Source of the DNA: Diospyros lotus
Taxonomy: Eukaryota; Streptophyta; Magnoliopsida; Ericales; Ebenaceae
NCBI RefSeq assembly: GCF_014633365.1
Contig: NC_068341.1
Coordinates: 42,922,044 to 42,986,043 of the forward strand
Direction of reading: 5' to 3'
Length of the DNA: 64,000 nt
Shown here: in pieces, positions 46,245-57,089 of the stretch
How positions within the stretch are numbered: the stretch's first letter is position 1
Layout: each line of letters begins with the position of its first letter
Program-made: the position numbers and the translations under genes
Notes under the pieces: generated by a model
The model's database searches: none
Seen by the model: the letters and a program-made list of their open reading frames with translations, nothing else
What the model was told of the DNA's origin: nothing

Positions 46245-48748
46245 TGTAACACTCTACTTTCTCGGGCATGTTATAACCAGTGAATCATGTGACTTTATAT
46301 ATATATATATACACACACACATAGATATATGTCTCAACATAATATAATTTCCAAAATTTTCACTTATCTATTTAGCATAGAAAAACATTATACATCAAAT
46401 AAGCTAAACTAGGCATTTTTAAATAGCGAAAGCAAAGATCGAACCTAATATTTCAACATTCATAATACATTAGTTCTTACACCATGGACTTTCAAATCGT
46501 TCAAAGTTCAAGTAGCAGAAATTTAAATACATCACTTTCAAAATCAAATACCTTATGCACTTAACAAGTGCCATCGCATGCCTCATCCACATTTGCATCA
46601 ACTACAATAACATTTGGAACGTTTGAATATTTCAAGGGCAAAGCTGAAGTTAGATGATGAATTATCTAAGTAGGGTACAAAAAATATTTCGTGCATGAAT
46701 GCAAAAATGTAATTTTCTATTTCATTTCTATTTGAGCCGACCGTACCTTATTTTTACTCCTTATTTTTACAACCCCCTTTCCAAGCTGAGGTGTATGGGT
46801 GCACCCTTGAAAAAACTACGGTTTCGGCCCATACTCTCAAACTCTTGTACAAATACATGATCAACAATACCATCGTGTACATATGCATATTTCATCATCA
46901 ATACATATAAATGCAATCTATATAAACATATTCATATCAAAACATGGCAACATGAATAATATCATTTACTTAAATTTAGGTTTTGGGGTCAAACCACTTA
47001 CAAACCATTTTTACAAAGTAAATTTGATTGAATGGTACCACTTACCTTTAGCACAAAGTTTGGAATATCTAAAAAAATGCGCATCGCCTCGATTTGCATG
47101 CTAACATTGAAAATAACACAAATCATCAAGATCCTTTGGCCATATCACTTTCTGGCCAATCATTTTCAAGAAAAATCAATAATCTAAAATTTTCAGACTT
47201 TTTCTTATTTTTTCTCTATTTTTTATGGTCATAATTTCTTTTAAAATTTAAAATAAATACATAATTAAGTAATTTTTTTTTTCATGAAAATTCCTAAAAT
47301 AACATTTATAATCTTCATAAATTTTCTGAAAATTTTTCAAAACCTTTTCCTATTTTTTTAATTAAGTTTTATTTCAAAAATTCAAAATTATTATTTTCTC
47401 ATGGAATTTCCCAATAAAAATTCATAAAAGTAAACTATTCATTTTTCCTATATTTTTGGAAATTTTTTCAGAATTTTATCCCTCTTATTTTTATTTTTAC
47501 TCTATTTTTTTATTTTTAATATTTAAAAATAATAAAAATTACCTCCAGTCATCTTCTCTTGTGCTGGCACATGGAAAAATCAAACGAACTATACCAGAAG
47601 ATGGCCCACCTTGATTCGATCACCCTGACCAAATTTGAGGGTGAAACACCCCGAAGACCTTATTCTGGGCAAAAATCAGTCCGGTTCCGGCGAGATTCGA
47701 TTTTTCCGATGAAGGTCTGATCACCCCTCAAATGAACTCCAAAATTTCTCAAAATTTCATAAATGAGCCTCACCTCATAGGAAACAAAAGGCCTATGGTT
47801 TGGTGCCTCAATTTGATCAAAAACTTAGTCGATTTGAAGTTTAAAATTCTGAAACTTTCGGCCACTTTGAATATCTATTTATACACAAATTCGAACCATA
47901 AAATGATTAATCTCGCACAACCCAAGGCCACTAGGGTCCTCTGAAGCCCTAGATAGGTTCAAAATGCACCTAAAGTAGCCCCAAAGCCAATTTACAGTGA
48001 AAAAATTATTGGTAATTTTTTATCAATTTTTGTCCATTTTAATCATCTTTGTCGGCCATAGATCACTCTAAGCCAAGCTCCAATGTCCTTTAACCCTTAA
48101 CTATGAGCTTCTCATGGGTCAAAGTGGCATTGGAGTGGATGTTTGAAAGCTTGGTCGACCATAGCTGCCAAGCTTTTTCCAGAAATTGCACATTCACCCC
48201 CCCAAAACTTTAAAATGCATTTTGGCCCTTTCTATAAGGCCCTTTAGTTTTACAAAACTTATGTTAAGACCCTCATGATCTAAAATTCTCATTTGAGCTC
48301 TTGGAGTTTCGAAAAAATCTAATTTCGACCCCTTCAGAAATTTTCAAAAATTACACTTTGGCCTAAATATTTATTTTTTGCCATAAACCTTTTTGTTTCT
48401 TCCTGAAACCACTGAAAGGTTGTTCCTTATGTAGTATCTGACTTCTATGAAAGTTCTGTTGTCTTTTTGGAAGTTTCTTACGATAATTCAGTTTTCTAAG
48501 TCGGTCCAAAGCTGTACCGAAAATAGTTCTTGATTCAGTTCCTCTCGACACTAAAAATCTTGTCTTTTTATGTTTGCTATGGATATCTCATTTTTTTAAG
48601 TCATGTGTATCCCGGGGTGTTCCCTCCTATCGGTTCGGCTATTCAATACAGCTAAACTATCTCCTAGATTTCATTATTGCCATCAAATATGCAACATTTC
48701 ATGAAATAATTGTATAATTATTCATTTTTTTTTATTTGGGACATTACA
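46245..48748 (-). mobile_element. Solo LTR, 2504 bp, gypsy-like, TSD CTAAG
   Basis: Flanked by CTAAG (46240-46244 and 48749-48753). The plus strand begins TGTAACACTC and ends GGGACATTACA. The minus strand begins TGTAATGTCCCAAAT, a usual gypsy LTR start, so minus is the likely sense. It sits nine bases from the 3' end of the outer LTR. No pol genes. Confidence 0.8.
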
Positions 48749-49317
48749 CTAAGGGACCAACAAATACATAACACACTATATTATTTTTTTTAGGCTTAAT
48801 ATATAAAGGGTTCTCGAACTATTAAAAATATAGTCTTTAGCCCCTTTACGAAAATCTTGCTATATTGACTCCTTTAACTATTTGTTTTCATTTCTTTTAG
48901 TTTTTTGGTGGATGAACGTTAGCAGTTGAATTAATGGTGACACAAAATGAAACATTTATAATGTGTCAGATTAATTTTGGCAAATTTCTTTTTCAATGTA
49001 CCATTTTTTTTTTTTTTACTCTCCCTCTTATCTCCTCATCATTTTTCTATTTTGGCCATTTTTATTATTTTTCATAAAATAATCTAATGTGTTATAGAGA
49101 TTTTATCTTATTTTCACCGTTAATTCAACTATTAACATTTCATCCATAGAAAGATTAAGGATAATGAAAACAAATGGTTGGAAGAATAATATGTCAAAAT
49201 TTTAGTTGAGAGGGTAAAAGCCATATTCTTTAATAATTCAAAGACCCTTTATATATTAAGCCTAAAAGAATTAATCCAACTAGTTATGTATTAATTTGAT
49301 GTGTTTCATTCTAGTTA

Positions 49318-49672
49318 GGGTATATCACATCAAAAGTCACAAAACTTTGGTGTCTTTTGTAATTTGATCACTAAATTTCAATTCTTTGCAAAGTGATTAC
49401 AAACCTTTAAAATATTTTGCAATATGATCATTGAAGTGATTTTTTGACAATTTCTTGTCAAAATTGCTAATGTGGCAATGGCCATATCATAGCCATGTTA
49501 GTGCCATATCATCGCCACGTCAGCAATTTCGACTAAAAATCATCAAAAAATCACTTTAGTGACCACATTGCAAAATATTTTAAAGTTTTATTATCACTTT
49601 GTAAGGAATTGAAGTTTAGTGACCAAATTAAAAATAACACCAAAATTTTGTGACCTTTAGTGTAATTTACCC
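49318..49672. mobile_element. Mutator-type MITE, 355 bp, perfect 9-bp TSD
   Basis: Flanked by TTCTAGTTA (49309-49317 and 49673-49681). Ends are GGGTATATCACATCAAAAG and the inverse of GGGTAAATTACACTAAAGG, and most of the element pairs as one hairpin. Unit 1 lacks it at the corresponding position near 32195. Confidence 0.85.
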
Positions 49673-49752
49673 TTCTAGTTACTTGGCTTTGTTAATTTAA
49701 CTGTTAGCTCTCAGTTAATTAAATGACTCAATTAGTGTCATTGAGCCACATG

Positions 49753-50037
49753 GACCACATCTTCACTTTTTTTTTTTTGGTTAACGTACCATCATGAGCA
49801 CCCTCTGTTGTTCGGCCCCACGATTTCAACAGGAGAGGTAAATTAGGGAATCCAGCAGGCAGGTTTCGACCCCTAACACAACCGCAAATGCAAGGACGAC
49901 AATTATTTTTTCATTTTTTAGGGTCGTTCCTTGCTTGCTGAACTATCTCCTGACTAGGGTTTGAACACGAAACCTAGGAGCTCAAAAAATAACACCCCAG
50001 CACATTCTTCCTTCGCCAATTGACCACATATTCACTT
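49753..50037 (-). mobile_element. SINE-B, composite-looking retroposon, copy 2
   Basis: The body, 49769-50021, is flanked by GACCACATCTTCACTT and GACCACATATTCACTT, 15 of 16 matching. On the minus strand it ends in a run of A next to the TSD. It has two box-B-like words: GTGTTCAAACCCTAG in the first half and GGGGTCGAAACCTG in the second. The second half shares CTAATTTACCTCTCCTGTTGAAAT with SINE-A. Confidence 0.75.
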
Positions 50038-50086
50038 AAACTATATATTGGTTAAAAGGCGGGAAAAAGAAAGAAAGGAGAATTTG

Positions 50087-50870
50087 TGTTGGTCGTGATT
50101 TCCTTCCAGGGCGTGGTCTAAGCTTGAAAATTCAGTACAAAGGTTGAAGTTTAAGGAGGGAGTTGGAAGTATAAACATAAATCTAAAAGTCTTAAAGTAC
50201 GCGGTAAATGGAAGGTTAATTTTTTTTAGATATACGAGCCTCTAGGCATCCGTGTGGTTAGTAAGATGTGTCTGAAGGATATAAATGTGTGAGAGTATAT
50301 TATTAGTGTGTGTCGAGTCTAATTATCACCCTTATGTAAAGTTAATATGTGGATCAATATTTTAAAGACAATTTTGAGTTTTCACATATGCATTTTTTGT
50401 TGTCCTAATTTTTTCTTATATAAGGGTATATTCTCTTGTAATCTCTAATTAGGTTATAGTGAAGAAACTTGCACTGACAGTAAAGTGAACATACCTCTCA
50501 CTTCGAAAATGAATCACTATGGATCTCGTGTGTTCTTTATATTTCTTCTACTATTTAGGATTATGACTTTAATCCTAACATATATATTCCTAGTCAAGGC
50601 TATGAAATGTAGAGTGGAGTATCATACATTTTTGAACAAAATTATACTTTTTATGTTCCTTCCTTTCCTCGTAGTCACTCCTCCATATACACTTCTTCCT
50701 CCAGCAAAATGGTATAAAAGCCCATTGGCATACTTTCAACAAGGTGGTATCAGAGTAGGTTTTGATCCTGGTTTGTGATGAGAGTGTTGGTTTGATCCCG
50801 TTGTCCAAGAAGTTGGATGAGTGTTGGCACATTTATGCAAAAGAGAACCTGTTGAGAGTAAGGATGGCAA
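50087..50870 (+). mobile_element. Copia-type 5' LTR with primer-binding site
   Basis: An LTR of 655 bp (50087-50741) starts TGTTGG and ends TTTCAACA. It is followed at 50745 by TGGTATCAGAGTAGG, which matches the usual copia primer-binding site complementary to initiator tRNA-Met. Only a short piece of internal sequence follows before other insertions; gag and pol are missing. No second LTR was found. Confidence 0.75.
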
Positions 50871-52515
50871 TTGCAATTAGGGGTGTGTAATCGGTTTTAA
50901 CCGAATCAAACCACCCAAAAATTGTGAACCGAACCGAACCGAACCAAATGCAATAACCGAACCGAATTGACCGACCAACCCCAACAAACCGATCTAACCG
51001 AACCCTAAACCATGCTAACCGAACCGAAGCCGAAAATCGAACTAGAAACAAACTAAGAGACCGGCTTTGCTGTTGCTGCCGGCCACCTAGCCGGTCGGCG
51101 ATTCCGATGATCGGAACCAATCATCGGATTCCCCCAACCACGGTGACCCACATACCCAAAAACTAAAATCATCTAATGGTTCGATTTTAGTAGATCTAGG
51201 TTTTAAAATTTCAATGTAAAAGAGAAATAGAGTGCAAACTTACTGAAAAACCATCGGCGCAATCTTCGTCTTCGTCTCCAGCCTTCGTCTTCTTCTTCGG
51301 CATCAACGACGGATGGTGGAGGGAGAGAGAACAAATGAAGAGATGAAGTCAAAAAGCCTTCGACCAGTGCCTAATCCACGAAGCTTCGAAGAGCCTTCGT
51401 CTTTCTTTTTGCCTTCGCCTTCGTCTTCGTATTCGCCATCGCCAGATCTGTGAACTCGAAATCGAATCGAGATGAAATGCCGAGACGCGAGAGAGAGAGA
51501 GAAGAACGAAGAACAGAGAAATGAAATGTCGCGCCTGAGTGCGTGACTCGTGAGGGGGGGAGTTCGGTTCGCGCAAGGGGGGGTTGTGGCCGGTTCAGTT
51601 CAAGTGAGTGAGGCTATGTTTTACAAGTTCGGTTCGGTTTGTTTTTTTTGGTATTTTTATCAAAATAACCGAATCGAACCGAATAACCGATTTTTAAACA
51701 AAAATATAACCGAACCGAACCATTATTTTTGAAAAACCGAACCGAATCGACCGAACTTTTCGGTTCGGTTCGGTTAGTTCGGTTTAACCGAACTTTTGCT
51801 CACCCCTAATTGCAATCGAAATCGTGGGGAATCAAACTGAAACCGAATCGGTCAACGCGGTTAAAAACTGTTTGACTGGGTAATGGTTTGGTTTGGAAAA
51901 AAATCAAACTTTGTTTCAATAGGTATGGTTTAGTTATGGTTTTTATTAAATCCAAACCAAAACCCAAACTAAATGTGTGAGTAACCGAACTAAACCGAAT
52001 CGAATATATATATATAATATATTTATTTACTTAATATATTATATATACACATAATATATTTTGACTAATGCATTTTTTTACAAGTATTTTAACTAATGCA
52101 TTACAAATATATAAAATATTTAACATTTATAAAGTAATTAATAAATAAAAATAAAATTTAATATTAAATTATTTTAATTTTATCAATTAAATAATTATGT
52201 CCGAGAAGTTTGAAGTTCATTTGTAGCTTTATGCAAGAAGAAAGTAACTTTATTAGAGTTTGTCTTTATTTGTACAGAGTTATCAAAAAATTTTATAAAT
52301 ACTATTTGTAAGAGTTTGTATTTATTTGTTGATACGGATTAAACTAAAAAAATTATGATTAAAACCAAAACTAAACTGAAATCGAAAGGTTCGGTTATGG
52401 TTTTTAATTTTTAAAATCAATGAATAATGGTTTGATTTTGATTTTAGTAATTTAAATTTAATTTGATTATAATTTTAATAAAAATTAAAATCAAACCGAA
52501 TAATGAGGTAGTTGC
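50863..52515. mobile_element. Older hAT-like element split by a younger one
   Basis: Removing 50878-51816 joins AGGATGGCAATTGCAAT to CGAAATCGTGGGG. AGGATGGCAAT is a common hAT-MITE end. The far end near 52510 reads TAGTTGCCCGTG, a weak inverse. Inside are AACCGAATCGG words and AT-rich DNA; no coding part and no clear TSD. Confidence 0.4.
50878..51808. mobile_element. Non-autonomous hAT element, 931 bp, perfect 8-bp TSD
   Basis: Flanked by ATTGCAAT (50870-50877 and 51809-51816). Ends are TAGGGGTGTGTAATCGG and the inverse of TAGGGGTGAGCAAAAGTTCGG. Many AACCGAACCGAA/TTCGGTTCGG repeats near both ends can pair. The core at about 51060-51540 is GC-rich with CTTCGTCTTCGTC runs, unlike the AT-rich flanks. 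No transposase. Confidence 0.85.
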
Positions 52516-53225
52516 CCGTGAAATCTAAGGGCGAAGGGAGTGTGAGTTTTGAGATAAAGACTCCACAAAAAGTGTGAAGACAAGAGGTCTCCCTTGAGGA
52601 CACTGAAGTGCCTAGAAACAATGTCTTCTTTTGTCCATCTGATACAAATCTACTTTCCATGCTTCTTTATTATTGCTATTAGGACAATGGGTTGTAGGAA
52701 TGTGGTGGGTAGAGCCAGGGACAAATCTAGAAATTTAGAATGCATGGCCTTGGTTTGGGCCAGCATATATGAACTGAGAAGGATATGATAAATTTGTGTA
52801 TTGGGTCAATTTAAAAAATTTTGATTTGGGTTAGATTATGAGTATCATATTTGAATTAAGACTTGAGAAACAAGGATTGGTTAATTAAAAGGAATATTAC
52901 GGGTTGATAATTTAAAATTTAAACAAAAAATTAATTTATATGAATCTAGACTAAGATTGATACCGATTCAACCTTTCCCCATATTCGCCTCTGGGTTGAG
53001 AGGAGGCTGGGAGAGATGAAATGGAAATGACAATTCTAACTAAGCAAATTGTCCCACAACTTTTGTCAGAAAAACGGATATATAACAGGACTTTTCTAGC
53101 TTCTTCCATCTTAATTAGTGGTATTCATGCCTTTTTATTGTAGACAAATGACAAATCAAACCCAAAATCTTCAAATGCCATCTACTTATTACTTGAACCC
53201 ATTGTTTTATTTTTTAGGATCGCTA
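52516..53225. other. Intergenic DNA, possibly copia internal remnant
   Basis: No gene. The stretch up to about 52700 is less AT-rich and may continue the interrupted copia internal region, but no protein motif is legible. Confidence 0.4.
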
Positions 53226-53227
53226 CT

Positions 53228-53623
53228 TGTACTTCTTAGACTACATCTTGGGTTACAAAAATAGCTCAAATAACAAAAATACCCTTGCTCAATTTACAAA
53301 ATTACAAAAGCTTGGCTATTTGTTCTTCCACTCTCTCCTTTCTATCCCTTCACCTAGTGACGCCATGGCGGCTTCTAGCAACCTCTAGTTGTTGCCTTCA
53401 CCTCGCCTCGCGAGAAGTGTGGCGACAAATCGAAGATGACAACGGATAGTTGTTGGAGACGGCCATGGGAACGGAAGAGAGAGGAGGCAGTCATGGGGTT
53501 GCTGGGTGAGGGGAGAGAGAGAAGAGAGAGGAAGAACGGGAAAGAGCTTTGCGATTTTGTAAAATAAAACGAAGATATTTTTGTCATTTTAACTATATTG
53601 TGTGTATATCACAAGGAGTACAA
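53228..53623. mobile_element. Candidate MITE
   Basis: Ends TTGTACTTCTTAGACTACA and the inverse of TTGTACTCCTTGTGATATACA face each other about 396 bp apart. A GC-rich core with CGCCATGGCGG and GAGAGAGAG runs lies between. A minus-strand 70-codon frame has no known domain. No clear TSD. Confidence 0.45.
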
Positions 53624-53629
53624 CATTTT

Positions 53630-54210
53630 TCTAGTTTTTATTATTTAGCATTGCAAGATCATACTTAAAGTAATGGATATTCAAAGATCATGTTTGGACT
53701 TTCTACTGATTGTGTACCAACCAATCTTGATATTATAAATTATGTTTCCACATTATTCCCAGTCAACTCTTTCTGATGAACACTGTAAATCGTGTTTCTT
53801 ATGAGCAACGCTGTTGGAAATCTTTTCACATGCTTGCAACCTGTCAGGACTAATTTAATATCTTTGCTTTTCTTAGGAGCTTCTAGTTTTCTGTTTAGAA
53901 TATTTATTTACTTTTGATTTTCATTATTTAGAATTCAGTTTTTATTATTCTTATTGAATAAAAATGTACTACACATCCTATATGATACAATATTTGTTTA
54001 ATTCATTTGGTTATTAAATGTTATGTCATAATTCAATAGATATTGGCAAAAATACTTCTGATTATATATGCTGGCAAAGCCAGATTTGGCTTCTCCAGTT
54101 CTGTTCAATGAAAATTGAAACCAGAAGTCCAACCTCATAGTCCTTTTTTCTTTACTAAATGGGATGTACAAGCAAATAGGCATTTAGGTTTTTTTCGTTT
54201 CTGTATTGAT
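53630..54210. other. AT-rich intergenic DNA
   Basis: No gene or bounded repeat recognised. Confidence 0.55.
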
Positions 54211-54214
54211 ATAT

Positions 54215-54430
54215 TTATCTTTTTGTGTAAATAAGAATTGCATAAAACGAAAAATTGCAAGAACATTTATAGTTTTAAACTGAGACATATCCCGAGCCTC
54301 ATAACGATAACAGAAAGGAAGAAAACAAACAATTAAAGAAACTCTCTGAACTGAGTAGAGACAAAAGAAACTAAGGCCTATATACATGCAATTGTACAAA
54401 TATTAAGAGGCTGTCTTCAGCCAATGACCA
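54215..54430 (-). mobile_element. LINE 3'-end fragment
   Basis: Contains TTTGTGTAAATAAGAATTGC, TATAGTTTTAAACTGAGACATATCCCGAGCCTC and ATTAAGAGGC words, as in the 24.44-kb fragment (TTTTGTAAATAGGAATTTT, ACATACCCCGAGTCTCC). No coding part. Confidence 0.5.
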
Positions 54431-55050
54431 TAGAGACATCTAGCAAATTGAGACAATCGTCAAATCATAAAACCTCCGTCATCGTTAGATTAGTACATTC
54501 ACATGAGGAATTGATGCAATAATATATTGTCAATCCCATGATTGTTCCCCAAATAATGACTGAGGTTGAAAAAAGCATACTCATGAGTGGACCACTATTT
54601 TACTTGAACGTCGATCGATCCAGGAATAAACTATCAACCCCCAAATTACTAAGTGATACGACGTAGCGAAGCAAATTATCAACCACCGTTTTATTGATAT
54701 GTTTATTAGCGTCTGAAAAAATAAAAAATAAAACTCATACTAGTTGACTTTTAGTGACAAAATTGGGCTCCCCTTCAAAATTAAAGTTTTTGGTTGCTTA
54801 ATTAGGCTGGTGATCTGGATGTCTATATCTTGAGAGTTTTGTTAATTCGATCTATAGTTGACATTTGTGAATGGATTTTCAAAACTTCAATTCATTCATT
54901 GTTTATATTATTAGGCATATGCTATCTTTCAAACAAAGCTGGCGGCTCAAACTTGTGTATCAAGATTTGAACTAGTATTATAATATCAAACTCTACAAAG
55001 TTGCAGTTGCGAACTGTGATCCAGCAGCTGTTTCTTCCAAAATTCTGATT
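54430..55050. other. Upstream flank of the lectin kinase pseudogene
   Basis: No gene. May include the old promoter; no TATA box stands out above the AT background. Confidence 0.45.
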
Positions 55051-55051
55051 C

Positions 55052-56562
55052 ATGGCCACTTCTGTATGCTACTTTTGGTCTTCTATCACACCTCTAAATC
55101 CTGACATTAGTTTCTTCTTCTTGTCCCTTTTCGTGTTTATACTCCCCTTAGCCAGTTCACTTCATTTCCAGATTTCACGGTTTGATCCACTGGCAACCAA
55201 TGCAATTTACAAGGAGATGCAGTTCCTTCGGTTGGAGCCATTGAATTCAACAAAGTAAATTATCTGTTCCGTGTTGGTAGAGCCATATATGCAGAGAAGG
55301 TGCGCCTATGGAACTCCAACACCGGAAAGCTCTCTGACTTCATTTGCCACTTCTCCTCCACCATCGACGCGTGGGGGCTCAATAGCTACGGCCATGGGAT
55401 CGCTTTCTTTCTTGCTCCGATTGGCTTTCAAATCCCACCCAACTCAGCGGGTGGCTTTCTAGGCCTGTTCAACACCACCACTAGTGACTCATCTAAGAAT
55501 CAGATTGTTTTGGTTGAGTTTGATTATTTTCCTAACCCCGAATGGGATCCTTCATATGAGCATGCTGGGATCAACAAAAACTCGATTGCTTCAGCTGTAA
55601 CCACCCCTTGGAATGCTAGTTTGTACAGTGGAGGCACAGCCAATGCTCGGATTACGTATAATTCTACTACCAAGAATTTGAGTGTGTTTTGGACTTACCA
55701 GGCAACTCCTCAAGTTCCTGGAAATTCTAGTCTTGATTACCGAATTGACCTAATGGAGGTTCTACCAGAGTGGGTTATAATTGGATTTTCAACTGCTACT
55801 GGGCAGTATGTAGAGCCACATACTCTTCAATCATGGGAGTTCAGTTCGAGTTTAGATGCAAATGAGAGCAGCGGAAAGAATGAGAAGAGAATAAGACTGA
55901 TAGTTGGTCTAACAGTTCCAACATGTGTGCTGATATTGTGGGGGATCCTCACATTTGCTATTTTTTGGAGAAGTATTAGAAAGGAAACAATGAAGAAAAC
56001 TAATTACCTAATGTTACGGGTATTTCTCGCTCTACTTTGTGTAGGCTGGACTTAATGTAATGATTCGGCCCAAATGCTCAAGACCAAGTAAAAATCGAAC
56101 TCGTTTTGATGAGCTCAAACAATGCTGAAGCCCAGGATCAAACATCGGGACCAAGCGAGCTCCTGGTAGCACCTTTAACTCGTCAGCGTGTTTGGTGCAG
56201 GTGCAACTCATTGGTTGGTGCCAAGATCAAGGTGAGTTTCTGGTCGTTTATGAGTTTATGCCAAATGGGAGAGTCTTGATGCTCACCTCTTTGGCAAAAA
56301 GAATCCTCTTAGTTGGGCTGTAAGATACAAAGTGGCGCTTGGTTTGGCGTCTGCATTGCTTTATATTCATGAAGAGTGGGAGCAATGTGTGGTTCACAGG
56401 GATATCAAACCGAGCAATATAATGTTGGACTCGAGCTTCAGTGCAAAGCTTGGTGATTTTGGGCTAGCTAGGCTTATGGACCACGAGCTAGCTTGGTCCC
56501 CAAACAACGGGTTTGGCAGGAACTCTTGGATACTTGGCTCCGGAGTACATAAGGATTGTTAA
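55052..56562 (+). pseudogene. L-type lectin receptor kinase relic
   Basis: Intact members are plasma-membrane receptor kinases of about 650-700 aa: signal peptide, legume-lectin domain, one membrane span and a Ser/Thr kinase. Here a hydrophobic signal-like stretch (FFFLSLFVFILPLASS) precedes QISRFDP. A one-base loss near 55217 shifts the frame; the lectin domain resumes with NKVNYLFRVGRAIYAEKVRL. VLVEFDYFPNPEWDP, INKNSIASA and LPEWVIIGFS are typical lectin-domain words, and LIVGLTVPTCVLILWGILTF (about 55900-55960) is the membrane span. After about 56005 the juxtamembrane region, glycine loop and ATP-binding lysine are missing, replaced by about 190 bp of unrelated sequence. Kinase sequence resumes near 56200 with [14 protein letters not shown] and DFGLARL follow, then a frameshift after MDHEL and an end after APEY. 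No receptor can be made. Confidence 0.88.
56012..56198. other. Foreign filler inside the lectin kinase pseudogene
   Basis: Lies where the kinase N-lobe should be and reads as neither lectin nor kinase in any frame. AACTCGTCAGCGTGTTTGGTGC near its end resembles LTR U5 wording. It may be what remains of an insertion followed by deletion. Confidence 0.4.
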
Positions 56563-57089
56563 TATATTTTTTTAAATGTGTATTTTGATGTTTAATGAAA
56601 ATAAATTTTAATGACGAAATTCTTTTAAGAAGTGCAGTGCAACACTTCAAAAATTATGTAGAATTTTACAGTGCTAAATTATAAGAAAAATCACAGAATA
56701 CCTCGACATTTTTTATTTTTATTAAATTTATTTTTAATTTTACATAAATCTACTTAAAACTATTTTTATCTTAACAGAAATATACCTATATTGAGAAAAA
56801 AATCCATGAAATAGTCAATATACTTCTTTGAGGGTAGACAAAAATATTATTGGTGAAGTTGTAAATTAAAAAAAATATATCATTGGTTTTAATATCAAAA
56901 ATTGAATTACCGAGAAGATTTTTTTTTTTTTTGAATTATAAAGTTTTTAACACTTTTTTATACTCTTAGTAAATTTATTTATTATTTGGGTAAATTGTAA
57001 AAAAAAAAACACTCTTAAAATTTAACAAAATTATGAGCAGCCTTTAATATTTGAGAAATAAGAACGACCACCTTTATTCTTAAATAAAA
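56563..57089. other. AT-rich intergenic DNA
   Basis: No continuation of the kinase C-lobe and no other gene seen. Confidence 0.55.

Larger units (their letters stand above)
43877..48762 (+). mobile_element. Outer solo LTR, copia-like, TSD AATAC, split by nested insertions
   Basis: Starts TGCTGAGCC and ends GGGACCAACA, flanked by AATAC (43872-43876 and 48763-48767). Unit 1 shows the empty site ATTAATACATAAC near 30695. After removing a split MITE and a 2.5-kb LTR the element is about 1.2 kb. TTAAGTTTTGATGATTAATA near the start and CAATTCACCCCCCTCTTGAG near the end are copia-LTR wording. No pol genes. Confidence 0.8.
42730..49755. repeat. Long foldback repeat, unit 2, expanded by insertions
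   Basis: Counterpart of the foldback at 30545-32300. Remaining arm pieces are 42730-42787, 43723-43876, 48763-49317 and 49673-49755. GGCTTAATATATAAAGGG near 48795 pairs with CCCTTTATATATTAAGCC near 49250. Inserted elements listed separately make up most of its length. Confidence 0.6.

Noticed and set aside
43877..48762. Intact LTR retrotransposon of 4.9 kb
   Set aside because: No reverse transcriptase, integrase or gag sequence is legible. The nested TSDs explain the length as one solo LTR plus insertions.
49000..49020. Long T run as a possible RNA polymerase III terminator of a SINE
   Set aside because: It lies inside the foldback arm and not next to a SINE end; ordinary AT-rich DNA.
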